From Candidatus Methanoperedens sp. BLZ2 (GTDB lineage: Archaea > Halobacteriota > Methanosarcinia > Methanosarcinales > Methanoperedenaceae): DNA of 56,943 bases. The notes below the pieces were generated by a model, which saw nothing but the letters and a program-made list of their open reading frames with translations, was not told where the DNA came from and ran no database searches. The DNA lies in the NCBI RefSeq assembly GCF_002487355.1, contig NZ_NTMG01000061.1, forward strand, positions 1 to 56,943, in the 5' to 3' direction. Position 1 is the first letter of the stretch. Each line of letters begins with the position of its first letter. Shown in pieces: positions 1-7,876 of this stretch. The position numbers and the translations under genes are program-made.

Positions 1-126
1 GGTTTCTCAGGAACAGTGAATGATGGACGATTGATGTTCCAGCTTGCACAGTTTGCCGCTGCCAGGGATATATACTACATTGATGATATACGATTGGAAA
101 AGATCAATGACAGCAATATGGTATGA
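1..126 (+). CDS. C-terminal fragment of a CBM-type surface protein (cut by window edge)
   Basis: Frame 1 is open from the first base and stops with TGA at 124-126, giving the last 41 residues of a protein that begins outside the window. The residues match the end of the carbohydrate-binding (jelly-roll, CBM_4_9-like) module found in several other proteins here: a NDGRLMFQL strand, an FAAA turn and a YYIDDIRLEK strand. The module is expected to bind a glycan outside the cell. It is closest to the 3' part of the convergent gene at 242-2464, of which it is an inverted copy. No sorting signal or dockerin follows the module, unlike that neighbour. The substrate cannot be told. Confidence 0.75.
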   Translation, partial: GFSGTVNDGRLMFQLAQFAAARDIYYIDDIRLEKINDSNMV

Positions 127-241
127 TTGGGAAATGTTTTGTAGGTACTTTCATAAATCGAAAGTATCTTTTCTTTTTAATTCTTTAATCGTATAATATT
201 TTATGCGTTGAAAAAATTATGGTCGGAAATAATAAAATTTG

Positions 242-2464
242 TCAAATGATATTACTACCTACCAAAATTAAATCCGAAATATCTACTTTCCCATCTTCAT
301 TTACATCATAAGCAGGATAAGGTATCGTGGTATTTTCACCAAAATGTTTAGACACTCTAAATAAATCGTAAATATTTACGATGCCATCATTGTTTATGTC
401 ATAGATACTATGGTAATTTTCAACTTTCTCCAGTCGTACATCATCAATGTAGTAGGTATCTCCGGCAGCAGCAAACTGTGCAAGCTGGAACATTAATCGT
501 CCATCATTCACTGTTCCTGAGAAACCGCTTGTGTTAAATACAGCCATGAATGTCTGCCAGCTCGTTCCGAGATCGGGTGTAAAGCTTAAACCATAATTTG
601 TATATGGGGAACCATGTTTGATCAAATTCACAGTCATGTCATGTCCAGTCATTGAATATGCCACAAGACTCAATCGATAAGTGGTATTTGGTTCCAGTGT
701 TATCTCCATCTGATACAATTGGATATTCGTACCGCTGCTGATCAATGAAAGATTAGCAGCTTTTGTCCCGTTGTAGCCGGGGGATGCTGCGCTGAAGGTT
801 CCGGTTCCACTCGTGTAGAACTGCCATGAAGTTGTACCTGATTCAAACCCCGGGTTCTTGACAAGAACAATGGAAGCCGTTGGCAAGACTGTTATTGTTG
901 CGGCATTGCTCATTACACTACCAAAAGAATTCTTCACATCTACGCTGAACGTTGAACCAGTATCAGATAAGGCTGTTGCCGTAATATTGTAAGATGCACT
1001 TGTGGCTCCAGGTATGTTCGCACCATTCTTCTGCCATTGATAGCTTAACGATGCTCCTGTGGCCACCACGCTTAATGTGGCTGTCTGTCCCACCACAATG
1101 GTTTGACCAACAGGATGAATTGTAATGTTTGGCAATCCTGACAGAGGGATGTTCTCTGCCTTCAATCCAATCGGGTTAAACGTACGCTTGGTTTTTGGTG
1201 GGTTGTTATGTAGCCATTGGTAAGGGGTGATTTCAGAATGATCTGGTATTATATTCCACAATGGGGGGTAATATGAATTATTAATAAATCCGGATGAATA
1301 AATAAATTCTGTTGTACCACCAAGTGCCGCTACATTCGACACTTCATTAAAGAATATTGGATTTAAATAACCAGACCCCATCGAGCCAGTTGATATATAT
1401 GATATTCCTGAATGATAAATATCGGGCGTGTTCTTTATTACTTCTTCCATGTATAATTTTTGGCTGTTCAAATTATAATTAGCAGGGGACTTGGTTGGTG
1501 ATGTTCTTTCTGTTACCCACATATCAATATACTTATTTTGGCTTAAATCACTGAGATTTATTGCATATTCAGCACATCCGGGACCGACAATACAGGTGGG
1601 ATTGAATGCGGATTGATATGTCTGTGTCATGATTAAAAAATATGGGTACTTATAATCATTTCCTAAGGATGAAAGGCTTTCTCGGAGTTCTTTGAAGAAT
1701 GATGTCATTCCCTTTTCTCTCTCGTGAAGCATATCTAGTAAAACTGGATTGGCATTAGGGGGGGAATTTACAAATGGATATGAATAGGAATTAATATCAT
1801 AACCATGTTCTGCCAGAATACCAGTTCTTCCTGACCATTCTACACCATATCCATCTATGCCTGTTCCTGCTAACCACAATCCTGGTTCTTCGATATGAAT
1901 ACCATCGAAATCAAAATTGCTTACTGCATACTTTATTAATTCGATTCTTTTTGCTCTGGCTTCGGGATAATTGAAATCCAAATAATTCGTTCCAGTACTT
2001 GGTAAAACATTTCCGTTTTTATCTTTAGGGTAATACTGTGTACCGAAATACCCTTTACAATTACTATCTCCTGTAAGCGTCATTTTGTTAGCGGGGGAAA
2101 GTAGAATGACAGATATATTTCTACTATGTGCATTTGCCAAGAAATTCACAAGAGTTTGTTTGCTTCTGCCAAGTGGGTCAACATATCCTTTCCCTGGCGC
2201 AATCTCTTTAACAAAGAAACATGCCCCCCATGGCATAACAATTGAGTCTGCATTAATATATTGTGCTTTATCAAGTATTCCGTTATAGTATGCAGCATTA
2301 TTTTGTATATTCCAAAAATGTTCCCATAACGCCCTTCCCATTATATTTTTCGTCATATCAGGGGCTGCGCTCGCAAACGGTACCTGAGTTGCCAGTATTA
2401 TAATGGCAATTAATATGACATTTTTATTTATATAATTAGTCGAGTTGAATTTTATAATTTTCAT
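242..2464 (-). CDS. Secreted TIM-barrel glycosidase-like protein with Ig, CBM and dockerin-like domains
   Basis: A 740-residue secreted protein. I place the start at the ATG at 2464 because an AAAAGGAGAT ribosome-binding site lies just upstream and residues 1-33 then form a signal peptide (MKIIKFN, hydrophobic core, VPFASA). Residues ~35-420 resemble TIM-barrel glycoside-hydrolase-like proteins; FDFDGIHIEEPG sits where such enzymes carry acidic residues at a strand end. An Ig-like domain (~450-530, YQWQKNG) and a CBM_4_9-like module (~535-680) follow. The last ~50 residues contain two EF-hand-type calcium loops (DINNDGIVNIYDL and DVNEDGKVDISDL), the pattern of a type I dockerin. No cohesin is visible in the window. 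Enzymatic activity is inferred from the fold only; it may instead be a non-catalytic adhesin. Confidence 0.85.
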   Translation of the reverse strand: MKIIKFNSTNYINKNVILIAIIILATQVPFASAAPDMTKNIMGRALWEHFWNIQNNAAYYNGILDKAQYINADSIVMPWGACFFVKEIAPGKGYVDPLGRSKQTLVNFLANAHSRNISVILLSPANKMTLTGDSNCKGYFGTQYYPKDKNGNVLPSTGTNYLDFNYPEARAKRIELIKYAVSNFDFDGIHIEEPGLWLAGTGIDGYGVEWSGRTGILAEHGYDINSYSYPFVNSPPNANPVLLDMLHEREKGMTSFFKELRESLSSLGNDYKYPYFLIMTQTYQSAFNPTCIVGPGCAEYAINLSDLSQNKYIDMWVTERTSPTKSPANYNLNSQKLYMEEVIKNTPDIYHSGISYISTGSMGSGYLNPIFFNEVSNVAALGGTTEFIYSSGFINNSYYPPLWNIIPDHSEITPYQWLHNNPPKTKRTFNPIGLKAENIPLSGLPNITIHPVGQTIVVGQTATLSVVATGASLSYQWQKNGANIPGATSASYNITATALSDTGSTFSVDVKNSFGSVMSNAATITVLPTASIVLVKNPGFESGTTSWQFYTSGTGTFSAASPGYNGTKAANLSLISSGTNIQLYQMEITLEPNTTYRLSLVAYSMTGHDMTVNLIKHGSPYTNYGLSFTPDLGTSWQTFMAVFNTSGFSGTVNDGRLMFQLAQFAAAGDTYYIDDVRLEKVENYHSIYDINNDGIVNIYDLFRVSKHFGENTTIPYPAYDVNEDGKVDISDLILVGSNII
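422..526. repeat. Inverted repeat partner of bases 1-105
   Basis: The reverse complement of 422-526 aligns without gaps to 1-105 and is clearly similar along the whole length, with an almost identical first 50 bases. Both copies encode the last strands of the CBM module, in two genes that converge on the 127-241 spacer. The repeat is therefore the coding sequence of two paralogous modules rather than a separate element. Confidence 0.8.
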
Positions 2465-2524
2465 GTTATCTCCTTTTGTTGATCTAACATTTTTCAATAC
2501 ATTGACTTCTATTAAGGAGCATGA

Positions 2525-2677
2525 ATGAACATGCATTTCAAAGATATGGCCATAAATTTTTTAAGAAAAGACCGTCCTAAGATGTTCCTTAGACAATTCC
2601 TAATCCCGGAAGAATCATGGAACAGACTTCTCAATATAAATAATCTTAACACGCTAATAGAGATAAGTACTCGATAG
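2525..2677 (+). CDS. Small ORF, 50 residues, unknown
   Basis: A 50-codon ORF starting ATG AAC ATG at 2525 and ending TAG at 2675-2677. It is supported mainly by a strong AAGGAG ribosome-binding site at about 2515-2520 with suitable spacing, and by its position 12 bases ahead of the deacetylase gene, in the same direction. The product is basic in its first half (FLRKDRPKMFLRQF) and has no signal peptide, membrane segment or cysteine. I do not recognise it. It could be a small protein of the cluster, a leader ORF, or the surviving end of a lost gene. Confidence 0.4.
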   Translation: MNMHFKDMAINFLRKDRPKMFLRQFLIPEESWNRLLNINNLNTLIEISTR

Positions 2678-2689
2678 TCTTGATTGAAT

Positions 2690-3706
2690 ATGAAAGAAGT
2701 AATAGTTATTATTTGCTGTGACACAGAACCGGATCAACCACAATACGGTGGTTTGGATTATAATGTGCATTTTGGAAAACACACATGGAAGGGTATAAAA
2801 GAAGGCATCCCTAAAGCGAAGGAAGTTGCCAATTATATTGAGGATGCAGAAGGGCATAACGCTAAAATAACATGGTTTCTCAGGTCCGATGACCAGATTA
2901 AAGAATTATATGGTGATCCTGCATGGATGGTAAGAAATTTCATGGGTATCTGGAAAGAACTTGGATCGCAAGGGGATGAAATTGGCTGGCATCCTCACCT
3001 GTGGAGGTGGAATGAATCCATAAAAAGCTGGTATCCTGAACTGGAAGATCGAATATGGATTGAAAATTGTATGGAAGAAGGATATAATCGATTTCCAGAA
3101 GAGTTTAAATTGACCAGCAGCAGGATGTGCTGGAATTTTCATAGCAATATCACAATGAACAAGGTAGATGAACTCGGGTTGAAGGTGGATATTTCGGCGA
3201 TGCCGGGGCAAAAATCTATCAAACCTGTAAATGACTCACCGGATTCTCTTTATTATGATTGGGAAATTACAAAAGAGCCACCATATTTTCCATCACAGTC
3301 AGATTATCGTAGAGAAGCGGATATAAATGAGCGATCTCTGGACATTTTGGAAATTCCACTGACAAATTTTGAGATATCATTGTCCTGGCAAATTAAAAGG
3401 ATACTAAAAAGGTTTCTCAGGCCAGGCAGGGGATACCCTTTAGGAAAAAGAAATCCGGCTAAAATAGATGATAATCCGGATTTTTTTAGGTCATGTGCTA
3501 TAAGAAAGTTCTTTGAAAGCAAGGAAAATAATTGCAGAACCTTTTTGGTTTCATATTTCCATGCAGATGAATTGCCTGGAAAAGATTCATTAGCATCGAC
3601 TTACTTTGAGAGAAATCTGAAATATATATCTGAAGCTTCTAGAAATTATGGTGTTCCCTTTAGATTTCTAACTGCAAGAGAAGCAGCCGGAGAAGTTATA
3701 AAATGA
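2690..3706 (+). CDS. Polysaccharide deacetylase-like protein
   Basis: A 338-residue cytoplasmic protein of the NodB/polysaccharide deacetylase fold, which removes acetyl groups from amino sugars in glycans. It has the first-motif acid (DTEP, residues 11-14) and a GWHPHLWRW segment with metal-binding-type histidines at 101 and 103; SYFHADEL near the C-terminus may supply the last active-site histidine. No signal peptide is seen, so it probably acts on a lipid-linked or nucleotide-linked intermediate inside the cell. I chose ATG 2690; an in-frame TTG lies at 2684. It overlaps the next gene by four bases (ATGA), so translation is probably coupled. Deacetylases beside FemAB-like proteins are typical of exosortase-associated exopolysaccharide loci. 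Confidence 0.8.
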   Translation: MKEVIVIICCDTEPDQPQYGGLDYNVHFGKHTWKGIKEGIPKAKEVANYIEDAEGHNAKITWFLRSDDQIKELYGDPAWMVRNFMGIWKELGSQGDEIGWHPHLWRWNESIKSWYPELEDRIWIENCMEEGYNRFPEEFKLTSSRMCWNFHSNITMNKVDELGLKVDISAMPGQKSIKPVNDSPDSLYYDWEITKEPPYFPSQSDYRREADINERSLDILEIPLTNFEISLSWQIKRILKRFLRPGRGYPLGKRNPAKIDDNPDFFRSCAIRKFFESKENNCRTFLVSYFHADELPGKDSLASTYFERNLKYISEASRNYGVPFRFLTAREAAGEVIK

Positions 3707-4233
3707 GAATTCTAAGGACAATAAATAGGATTTTCTTGTATATGGCGGAATACGTACCGGTTCCATTTGGATATTTCCGAATGCTGCTTTATACATTGGC
3801 AGGTCTGAAGATGGAAAAAGGAGTAACAATTGAGTATGGTATGCAAATAGGTGGTAATTTTGAAAATATTTACCTTAAAGAGAATGTAGAGATCGCACAG
3901 GGTGTATATTTGCATGCATATGATAGGATAGTAATTGGCAAAAATACTGCCATTGCACCTTTTGTAAAGATAATTACCAACCAAAATCCCAGGTTAGATG
4001 TGAATAAACTTAACGAGTTTTATACACCTTTTAATAAACCTGTTGTTATTGAAGACAATGTGTACATCGGTACGGGTGCAATTATTCTACCAGGTGTTAC
4101 GGTTCATGAGATGTCAGTTGTGGGGGCTGGTGCAGTGGTTACAAAGGATGTTCCATCTTTTACCGTAGTAGCTGGTGTTCCCGCCAGAGTTGTGAAGAAC
4201 CTTGCCAAAAAGGAGACAATATGCAATGAATGA
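3703..4233 (+). CDS. Left-handed beta-helix (hexapeptide) acyltransferase
   Basis: A 176-residue O-acyltransferase of the maltose/xenobiotic acetyltransferase type. These trimeric enzymes move an acetyl group from acetyl-CoA to a sugar hydroxyl. The body is built of hexapeptide turns (IEYGMQIGGNF, IVIGKNTAIAPF, VIEDNVYIGTGAIILPGVTV), and the C-terminal end GAGAVVTKDVPSFTVVAGVPARVVK is the family signature. The ATG overlaps the stop of the deacetylase gene, and the end overlaps the next start, so the three genes form a tight operon. The most likely job is decoration of a surface glycan; the acceptor cannot be deduced. Confidence 0.88.
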   Translation: MRILRTINRIFLYMAEYVPVPFGYFRMLLYTLAGLKMEKGVTIEYGMQIGGNFENIYLKENVEIAQGVYLHAYDRIVIGKNTAIAPFVKIITNQNPRLDVNKLNEFYTPFNKPVVIEDNVYIGTGAIILPGVTVHEMSVVGAGAVVTKDVPSFTVVAGVPARVVKNLAKKETICNE

Positions 4234-5149
4234 TCAGAATATTGCAGAATGGAAAAGCGGAGAAATTTTTCTGGAAGATGAATATGCCAGCATGTATGCG
4301 AAACATAGAAAGTACATATTAACAAAGATATTAAATAATACCTGTTTCTTAATTAAAAGACCAATAATAGGAATCGTAAAAGCTAACGTATTTTACTATA
4401 ACGGTAATGTGAATGAATTCATAGATGAATGTTATAGGCTTTCTAAAGAAAAAAACATCCCCTATATTGAGATACAAACTTCGATCACGGATAAAGCATT
4501 CTTACAATTCCCCCATAAAAATACTGGCACTTATATAATAAATCTTCATGATGATATCGAAACAATATGGAATAATTTAAACAAAAAAGCAAGGAATCAA
4601 ATAAGGCAGGCCAGGAAAAAGAATGTTGAAGTGGTAATAACAGACAGCGAAAAAGATTTTTTAGAGTGGTGGGATATATATTCAAAGACTGCAAACCATA
4701 AAGAATTTATTTTAGAGTCGTATAATTTGACTAAAGAGTTATTTGAAAAGAAAGAAATTTCGCGGCTTTTTGTTGCTAAAATAGGGAATAAAATTGTTTC
4801 TGGCAATCTAATTATATTATCCAATACAGAAGTGATATGGAAATTGGGGGGCTCAGACCGTGAATTTTCGGAATTCAGGCCAAACCATTTACTTCAATGG
4901 GAAATTATTGAATGGTCAAAGAAACAGGGGTATTCATATTATGATATGGGAGGGGCATTACCTCCCCGATATGATATTAATGGTGTACCGATAGATGAAG
5001 GAAGTGGAGAAGGCCCAAGTTCATTCAAGAGAAAATTCGGTGGAGAGTATAAAGAAATTTATAAGTATCAGATAATAACAAACAAATTAAGATATAAAAT
5101 TAATAAGGCATTAATAAATGCGCGATTTAAATTAATGAGACATTTGTAA
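4226..5149 (+). CDS. FemAB/GNAT-like acyltransferase
   Basis: A 307-residue protein with the double GNAT fold of FemAB-like transferases, which transfer an amino-acyl or acyl group to a cell-envelope precursor. NLNKKARNQIRQARKKNVEV is the typical helix of this family. The second half (VSGNLIILS, then YYDMGG and SSFKRKFGGE) matches the FemAB-like GNAT_6 domain. The start is the ATG at 4226, ten bases after an AGGAG site; an in-frame TTG lies upstream at 4202. It overlaps the preceding acyltransferase by 8 bases. In bacteria such proteins accompany exosortase/EPS clusters. In an archaeon without murein the acceptor is probably a glycan, which is inference. Confidence 0.8.
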   Translation: MNDQNIAEWKSGEIFLEDEYASMYAKHRKYILTKILNNTCFLIKRPIIGIVKANVFYYNGNVNEFIDECYRLSKEKNIPYIEIQTSITDKAFLQFPHKNTGTYIINLHDDIETIWNNLNKKARNQIRQARKKNVEVVITDSEKDFLEWWDIYSKTANHKEFILESYNLTKELFEKKEISRLFVAKIGNKIVSGNLIILSNTEVIWKLGGSDREFSEFRPNHLLQWEIIEWSKKQGYSYYDMGGALPPRYDINGVPIDEGSGEGPSSFKRKFGGEYKEIYKYQIITNKLRYKINKALINARFKLMRHL

Positions 5150-5203
5150 TGCAATGATTGGAATGCGGAATTTTGTAACAAAACAGGAGATAGATAAAGT
5201 TCA

Positions 5204-6367
5204 ATGAAATTAAATAACAAAATTATATATTTTATGATCCTATCATATATATTACTTAATCTTTTTGACATTGTATGGAAGGAGATAATATTATTAATTT
5301 TATTTATTTATATATTAATAAATTTGTGGCGTCTCAAACCTCTTGAAAATGTTGATACAATCGAAGAACCTGCGACATTCCCGCTTGTTTCTATAATTAT
5401 CCCGGCATGGAACGAAGAGAGCACCATAAAGAGAAGTATAATAAATATATTAAAATCAAGCTATACTAATTTCGAATTAATCGTCATCGCTGGCGGAGAA
5501 GACAAAACATTTGAACTTGTGGATGATCTTTCCAGGAAAGATAATAGGATAAAGGCAATCAAACAGGAACCCCTCGGAAAGAGTGCAGCTTTAAATAAAG
5601 GTTTGGAACATAAACAGGGTGAAATAGTCATATTCCTGGATGCTGACAGCCTTGTTGATGAGAACTGGCTAAATTATCTGGTTAAACCAATTATCAACAA
5701 AGAAGCAAACATAACAGTAGCTGATTTCAAACCTTATATAGAAAACTGGGTAACAACATGGTATTCTTTATACCATAGTTATTTAAGATATGTAACGGAT
5801 AAAAAAGGCTTTTTTGGAGGTTCGACTGCATTCGAAAGTGCTGTTTTTGATAATGGAATCGTGCTTGATGACAAAGTTATTGCAGATGATTATTATTTGA
5901 GTATTCGATGTGGAGATAAATATAAAATAAAATTCGTTAAAGAAAGCATAGTAAGAACAGACATTCCCAGCACTTTTGCTGATTTTTTAATCAATGGAGT
6001 AAGGTGGGTCAGGATATTGTTGCATACAACATTACTCTTCAATAACAAAAGAAAGAACGTCTTATTTACGCTCCTGAATGCAACCTACTTCACATTAGGT
6101 TTACCTGTATACCTTCTTCTTTACTATACGATAGGTAATGAAGCCTCATTTATCTTTTTGGAAGTATGGTTCATTTATTTCTCACTTTTGATCCTGTTAA
6201 ATGCAATTAAACCCCTGGCTTTATACAGGATCGATGGAAACGGCAAATGGTTAAAATATGGGTGGGTTGCTCTGGTTTTTCCAGTCTTCGTATATCTGGT
6301 ATACTTTTATGCAATGCTCACTTATAAAAAGGTAACGCCATTTTTTAAAGGATCAAGGAAGTTTTAA
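5204..6367 (+). CDS. Membrane glycosyltransferase, family 2 (processive type)
   Basis: A 387-residue GT2 enzyme that polymerises or extends a polysaccharide at the membrane. Two N-terminal hydrophobic segments (about 8-42) precede a GT-A domain with IIPAWNEES (66-73), the DAD metal-binding motif in FLDADSLV (145-151) and a DDYYLSIR acceptor/base region. GVRWVR corresponds to the (Q/R)xxRW signature of cellulose/hyaluronan synthase-like enzymes. The C-terminus (about 285-380) has several membrane helices. An AGGAG site lies 14 bases before the start. It follows the FemAB-like gene by 54 bases and is the last gene before the TnpB element, so the original operon may have been split there. Confidence 0.88.
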   Translation: MKLNNKIIYFMILSYILLNLFDIVWKEIILLILFIYILINLWRLKPLENVDTIEEPATFPLVSIIIPAWNEESTIKRSIINILKSSYTNFELIVIAGGEDKTFELVDDLSRKDNRIKAIKQEPLGKSAALNKGLEHKQGEIVIFLDADSLVDENWLNYLVKPIINKEANITVADFKPYIENWVTTWYSLYHSYLRYVTDKKGFFGGSTAFESAVFDNGIVLDDKVIADDYYLSIRCGDKYKIKFVKESIVRTDIPSTFADFLINGVRWVRILLHTTLLFNNKRKNVLFTLLNATYFTLGLPVYLLLYYTIGNEASFIFLEVWFIYFSLLILLNAIKPLALYRIDGNGKWLKYGWVALVFPVFVYLVYFYAMLTYKKVTPFFKGSRKF

Positions 6368-6383
6368 TCCGATTTATCTTCGT

Positions 6384-6441
6384 GGGTTCAAAGGGTTGAG
6401 AATACCCCTTCCGATAGGTGGGGGATGAATCAGACCCTTTG
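6384..6441 (+). other. Foldable left-end-like structure of the TnpB element
   Basis: A 7-bp stem (CAAAGGG at 6389-6395 with CCCTTTG at 6435-6441) encloses an inner CCCC/GGGG hairpin (6405-6408 with 6421-6424). Such imperfect hairpins are the usual subterminal ends of IS605-type elements, where they are recognised by TnpA. A region of similar layout occurs upstream of the second tnpB at 56201-56256. Assignment as a left end is inference. Confidence 0.45.
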
Positions 6442-6469
6442 CAATTGTAATACCTATCCCGAAAAAAGT

Positions 6470-6485
6470 ATTGTTCAGATAGCAT
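6470..6485 (+). repeat. 16-bp direct repeat, copy 1
   Basis: ATTGTTCAGATAGCAT, repeated exactly at 6533-6548. The two copies are 63 bases apart and bracket the likely tnpB promoter, which contains an AT-rich ATATATAG stretch. Confidence 0.85.
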
Positions 6486-6532
6486 TTTAAGGGATAAGCA
6501 TAACGAATATATAGTATCAAATACATATATAG

Positions 6533-6548
6533 ATTGTTCAGATAGCAT
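6533..6548 (+). repeat. 16-bp direct repeat, copy 2, running into the tnpB start codon
   Basis: An exact second copy of the repeat at 6470-6485. Its last two bases are the AT of the tnpB ATG, so a factor bound to it could affect both transcription and translation initiation. A small duplication during insertion is the simpler explanation. Confidence 0.85.
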
Positions 6549-7722
6549 GAGAAAATCATTTCAATTTCGGATATACCCAAACAAAAAGCAAGAAGTAGCT
6601 CTTGAGAGGACTCTTTCTACATGCAGACATCTTTACAATGATGCTCTTGCAGAGAGAAAACGAAATGCTGAACTTAACAGACTTCAAAAATCATTCGATC
6701 TATTCCCGTGGGGATATCCTGAATGGATTAATTACTATGACCAAGCCAATCAACTACCATTGATAAAAACAGCATTCCAAAAAGAAGTACATTCCCAAGT
6801 ACTTCAAAATACCCTGAAGCGTGTCGAACGAAGTTTTCAGAACTTCTTTAATGGTGCAGGATATCCGAGATTTCAAGGAAGGAATAGGTACAATTCATTC
6901 ACGTATCCGGGTAGCGGCCTGAAACTTGAAGATGGAAAACTTATCTTATCTAAGATAGGAGCAATCAAAATCATCTTACATCGTGAAATCGAAGGCAAAA
7001 TCAAGACCTGTAATATCAAGAGAGATGTTGACCAGTGGTATGTTTCATTCTCATGTCAAATTGATATTCCGATCATTCCTATTGAAATCAAGACTATAAC
7101 GGGAATAGATGTCGGATTAACTTCCCTGATAACATTCAGCAATGGAGAGCAGATTGAACCTCCAAAGTATCTTAGAGCATCCGAGAAAAGACTTGCACGA
7201 GAACAGATACATCTATCAAAGAAAAAGAAAGGTTCAGAGAATAGGAATAAGCAACGAATCATTGTTGCGAAAGTACATCAGAGAATCAGGTATCAAAGAA
7301 AGGATTTCAATCATAAATTAAGTACAAATCTTGTGAATAACTATGACCATGTAGTGTTTGAAAAATTGCAAATACAAAACATGCTTAAAAATCATTGTCT
7401 TGCAAAGTCAATAGTAGATGCATCATGGTCACAATTAATCAATTTAACTATATACAAAGCAGAATACGCTGGTAAAATAGTGGAATTGGTTAACCCTAAT
7501 GGAACATCGCAGACCTGTATATGTGGTCACCATGTACCAAAAGACCTGTCAGTGAGAGTACATTCATGTCCTTCCTGTGGTCTTGTGCTAAATAGAGACC
7601 ATGTATCTGCGATGATAATCCAGAATATAAGTACGGCGGGTATCGCCGGAATTCAAGCCCGACTGAGCAATCCCAATAGGGAAGCAATGAAGTGGGAAGC
7701 CCCTTGTGAGAGCAAGGGGTAG
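6547..7722 (+). CDS. tnpB: TnpB, RNA-guided endonuclease of an IS605-family element
   Basis: A 391-residue TnpB/OrfB. The N-terminus (FQFRIYPNKKQ, then TCRHLYNDAL) is the family's wedge/helical start. The RuvC residues are visible as D188 in GIDVGLTSLITF, E272 in VFEKLQIQNM and D351 in NRDHVSAMII. The zinc finger is present but unusual: the first pair is C324-x-C326 instead of CxxC, while the second pair, C341 and C344, is normal. TnpB nucleases use an RNA made from the 3' end of their own gene and flank to cut DNA beside a short target motif, which helps the element persist. The gene is full length and uninterrupted, so it may be active, though the altered finger leaves doubt. Confidence 0.93.
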   Translation: MRKSFQFRIYPNKKQEVALERTLSTCRHLYNDALAERKRNAELNRLQKSFDLFPWGYPEWINYYDQANQLPLIKTAFQKEVHSQVLQNTLKRVERSFQNFFNGAGYPRFQGRNRYNSFTYPGSGLKLEDGKLILSKIGAIKIILHREIEGKIKTCNIKRDVDQWYVSFSCQIDIPIIPIEIKTITGIDVGLTSLITFSNGEQIEPPKYLRASEKRLAREQIHLSKKKKGSENRNKQRIIVAKVHQRIRYQRKDFNHKLSTNLVNNYDHVVFEKLQIQNMLKNHCLAKSIVDASWSQLINLTIYKAEYAGKIVELVNPNGTSQTCICGHHVPKDLSVRVHSCPSCGLVLNRDHVSAMIIQNISTAGIAGIQARLSNPNREAMKWEAPCESKG

Positions 7723-7727
7723 TTCAC
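7690..7727 (+). ncRNA. Right-end hairpin / probable omega-RNA scaffold of TnpB
   Basis: A perfect 7-bp stem (CCCCTTG 7700-7706, CAAGGGG 7713-7719) with loop TGAGAG ends at the tnpB stop codon and is followed by GGGGTAGTTCAC (7716-7727). In characterised IS605 elements the RNA guide scaffold overlaps the 3' end of tnpB and stops at the element's right end, with the guide read from flanking DNA. By analogy the guide here would begin near 7728. The limits of the RNA are inferred; the scaffold probably extends further into the gene. Confidence 0.5.
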
Positions 7728-7876
7728 AGTCAAGATTCTAACTAGTGAAACCAATATATAAGAACCTATTCAAGTCTGAAATGTATATTTTGGATAGAAT
7801 AAGCATAAATATATTAGTAAAGGATAAGATAAAATAGTAAATATTTATACAATATACAAATAATTCAAAGGTATTT

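Larger units (their letters stand above)
6384..7727 (+). mobile_element. IS200/IS605-family element, TnpB only
   Basis: A single-gene insertion of the IS605/IS1341 type: tnpB without the TnpA transposase. The left part holds a foldable region (6384-6441) and two 16-base direct repeats. The right end is a hairpin directly followed by GGGGTAGTTCAC, overlapping the end of tnpB. The exact boundaries are not visible because this family makes no target duplication; both coordinates are estimates. It lies between two glycan genes of the same orientation. Without TnpA it can only move if a partner transposase acts in trans. Confidence 0.75.
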
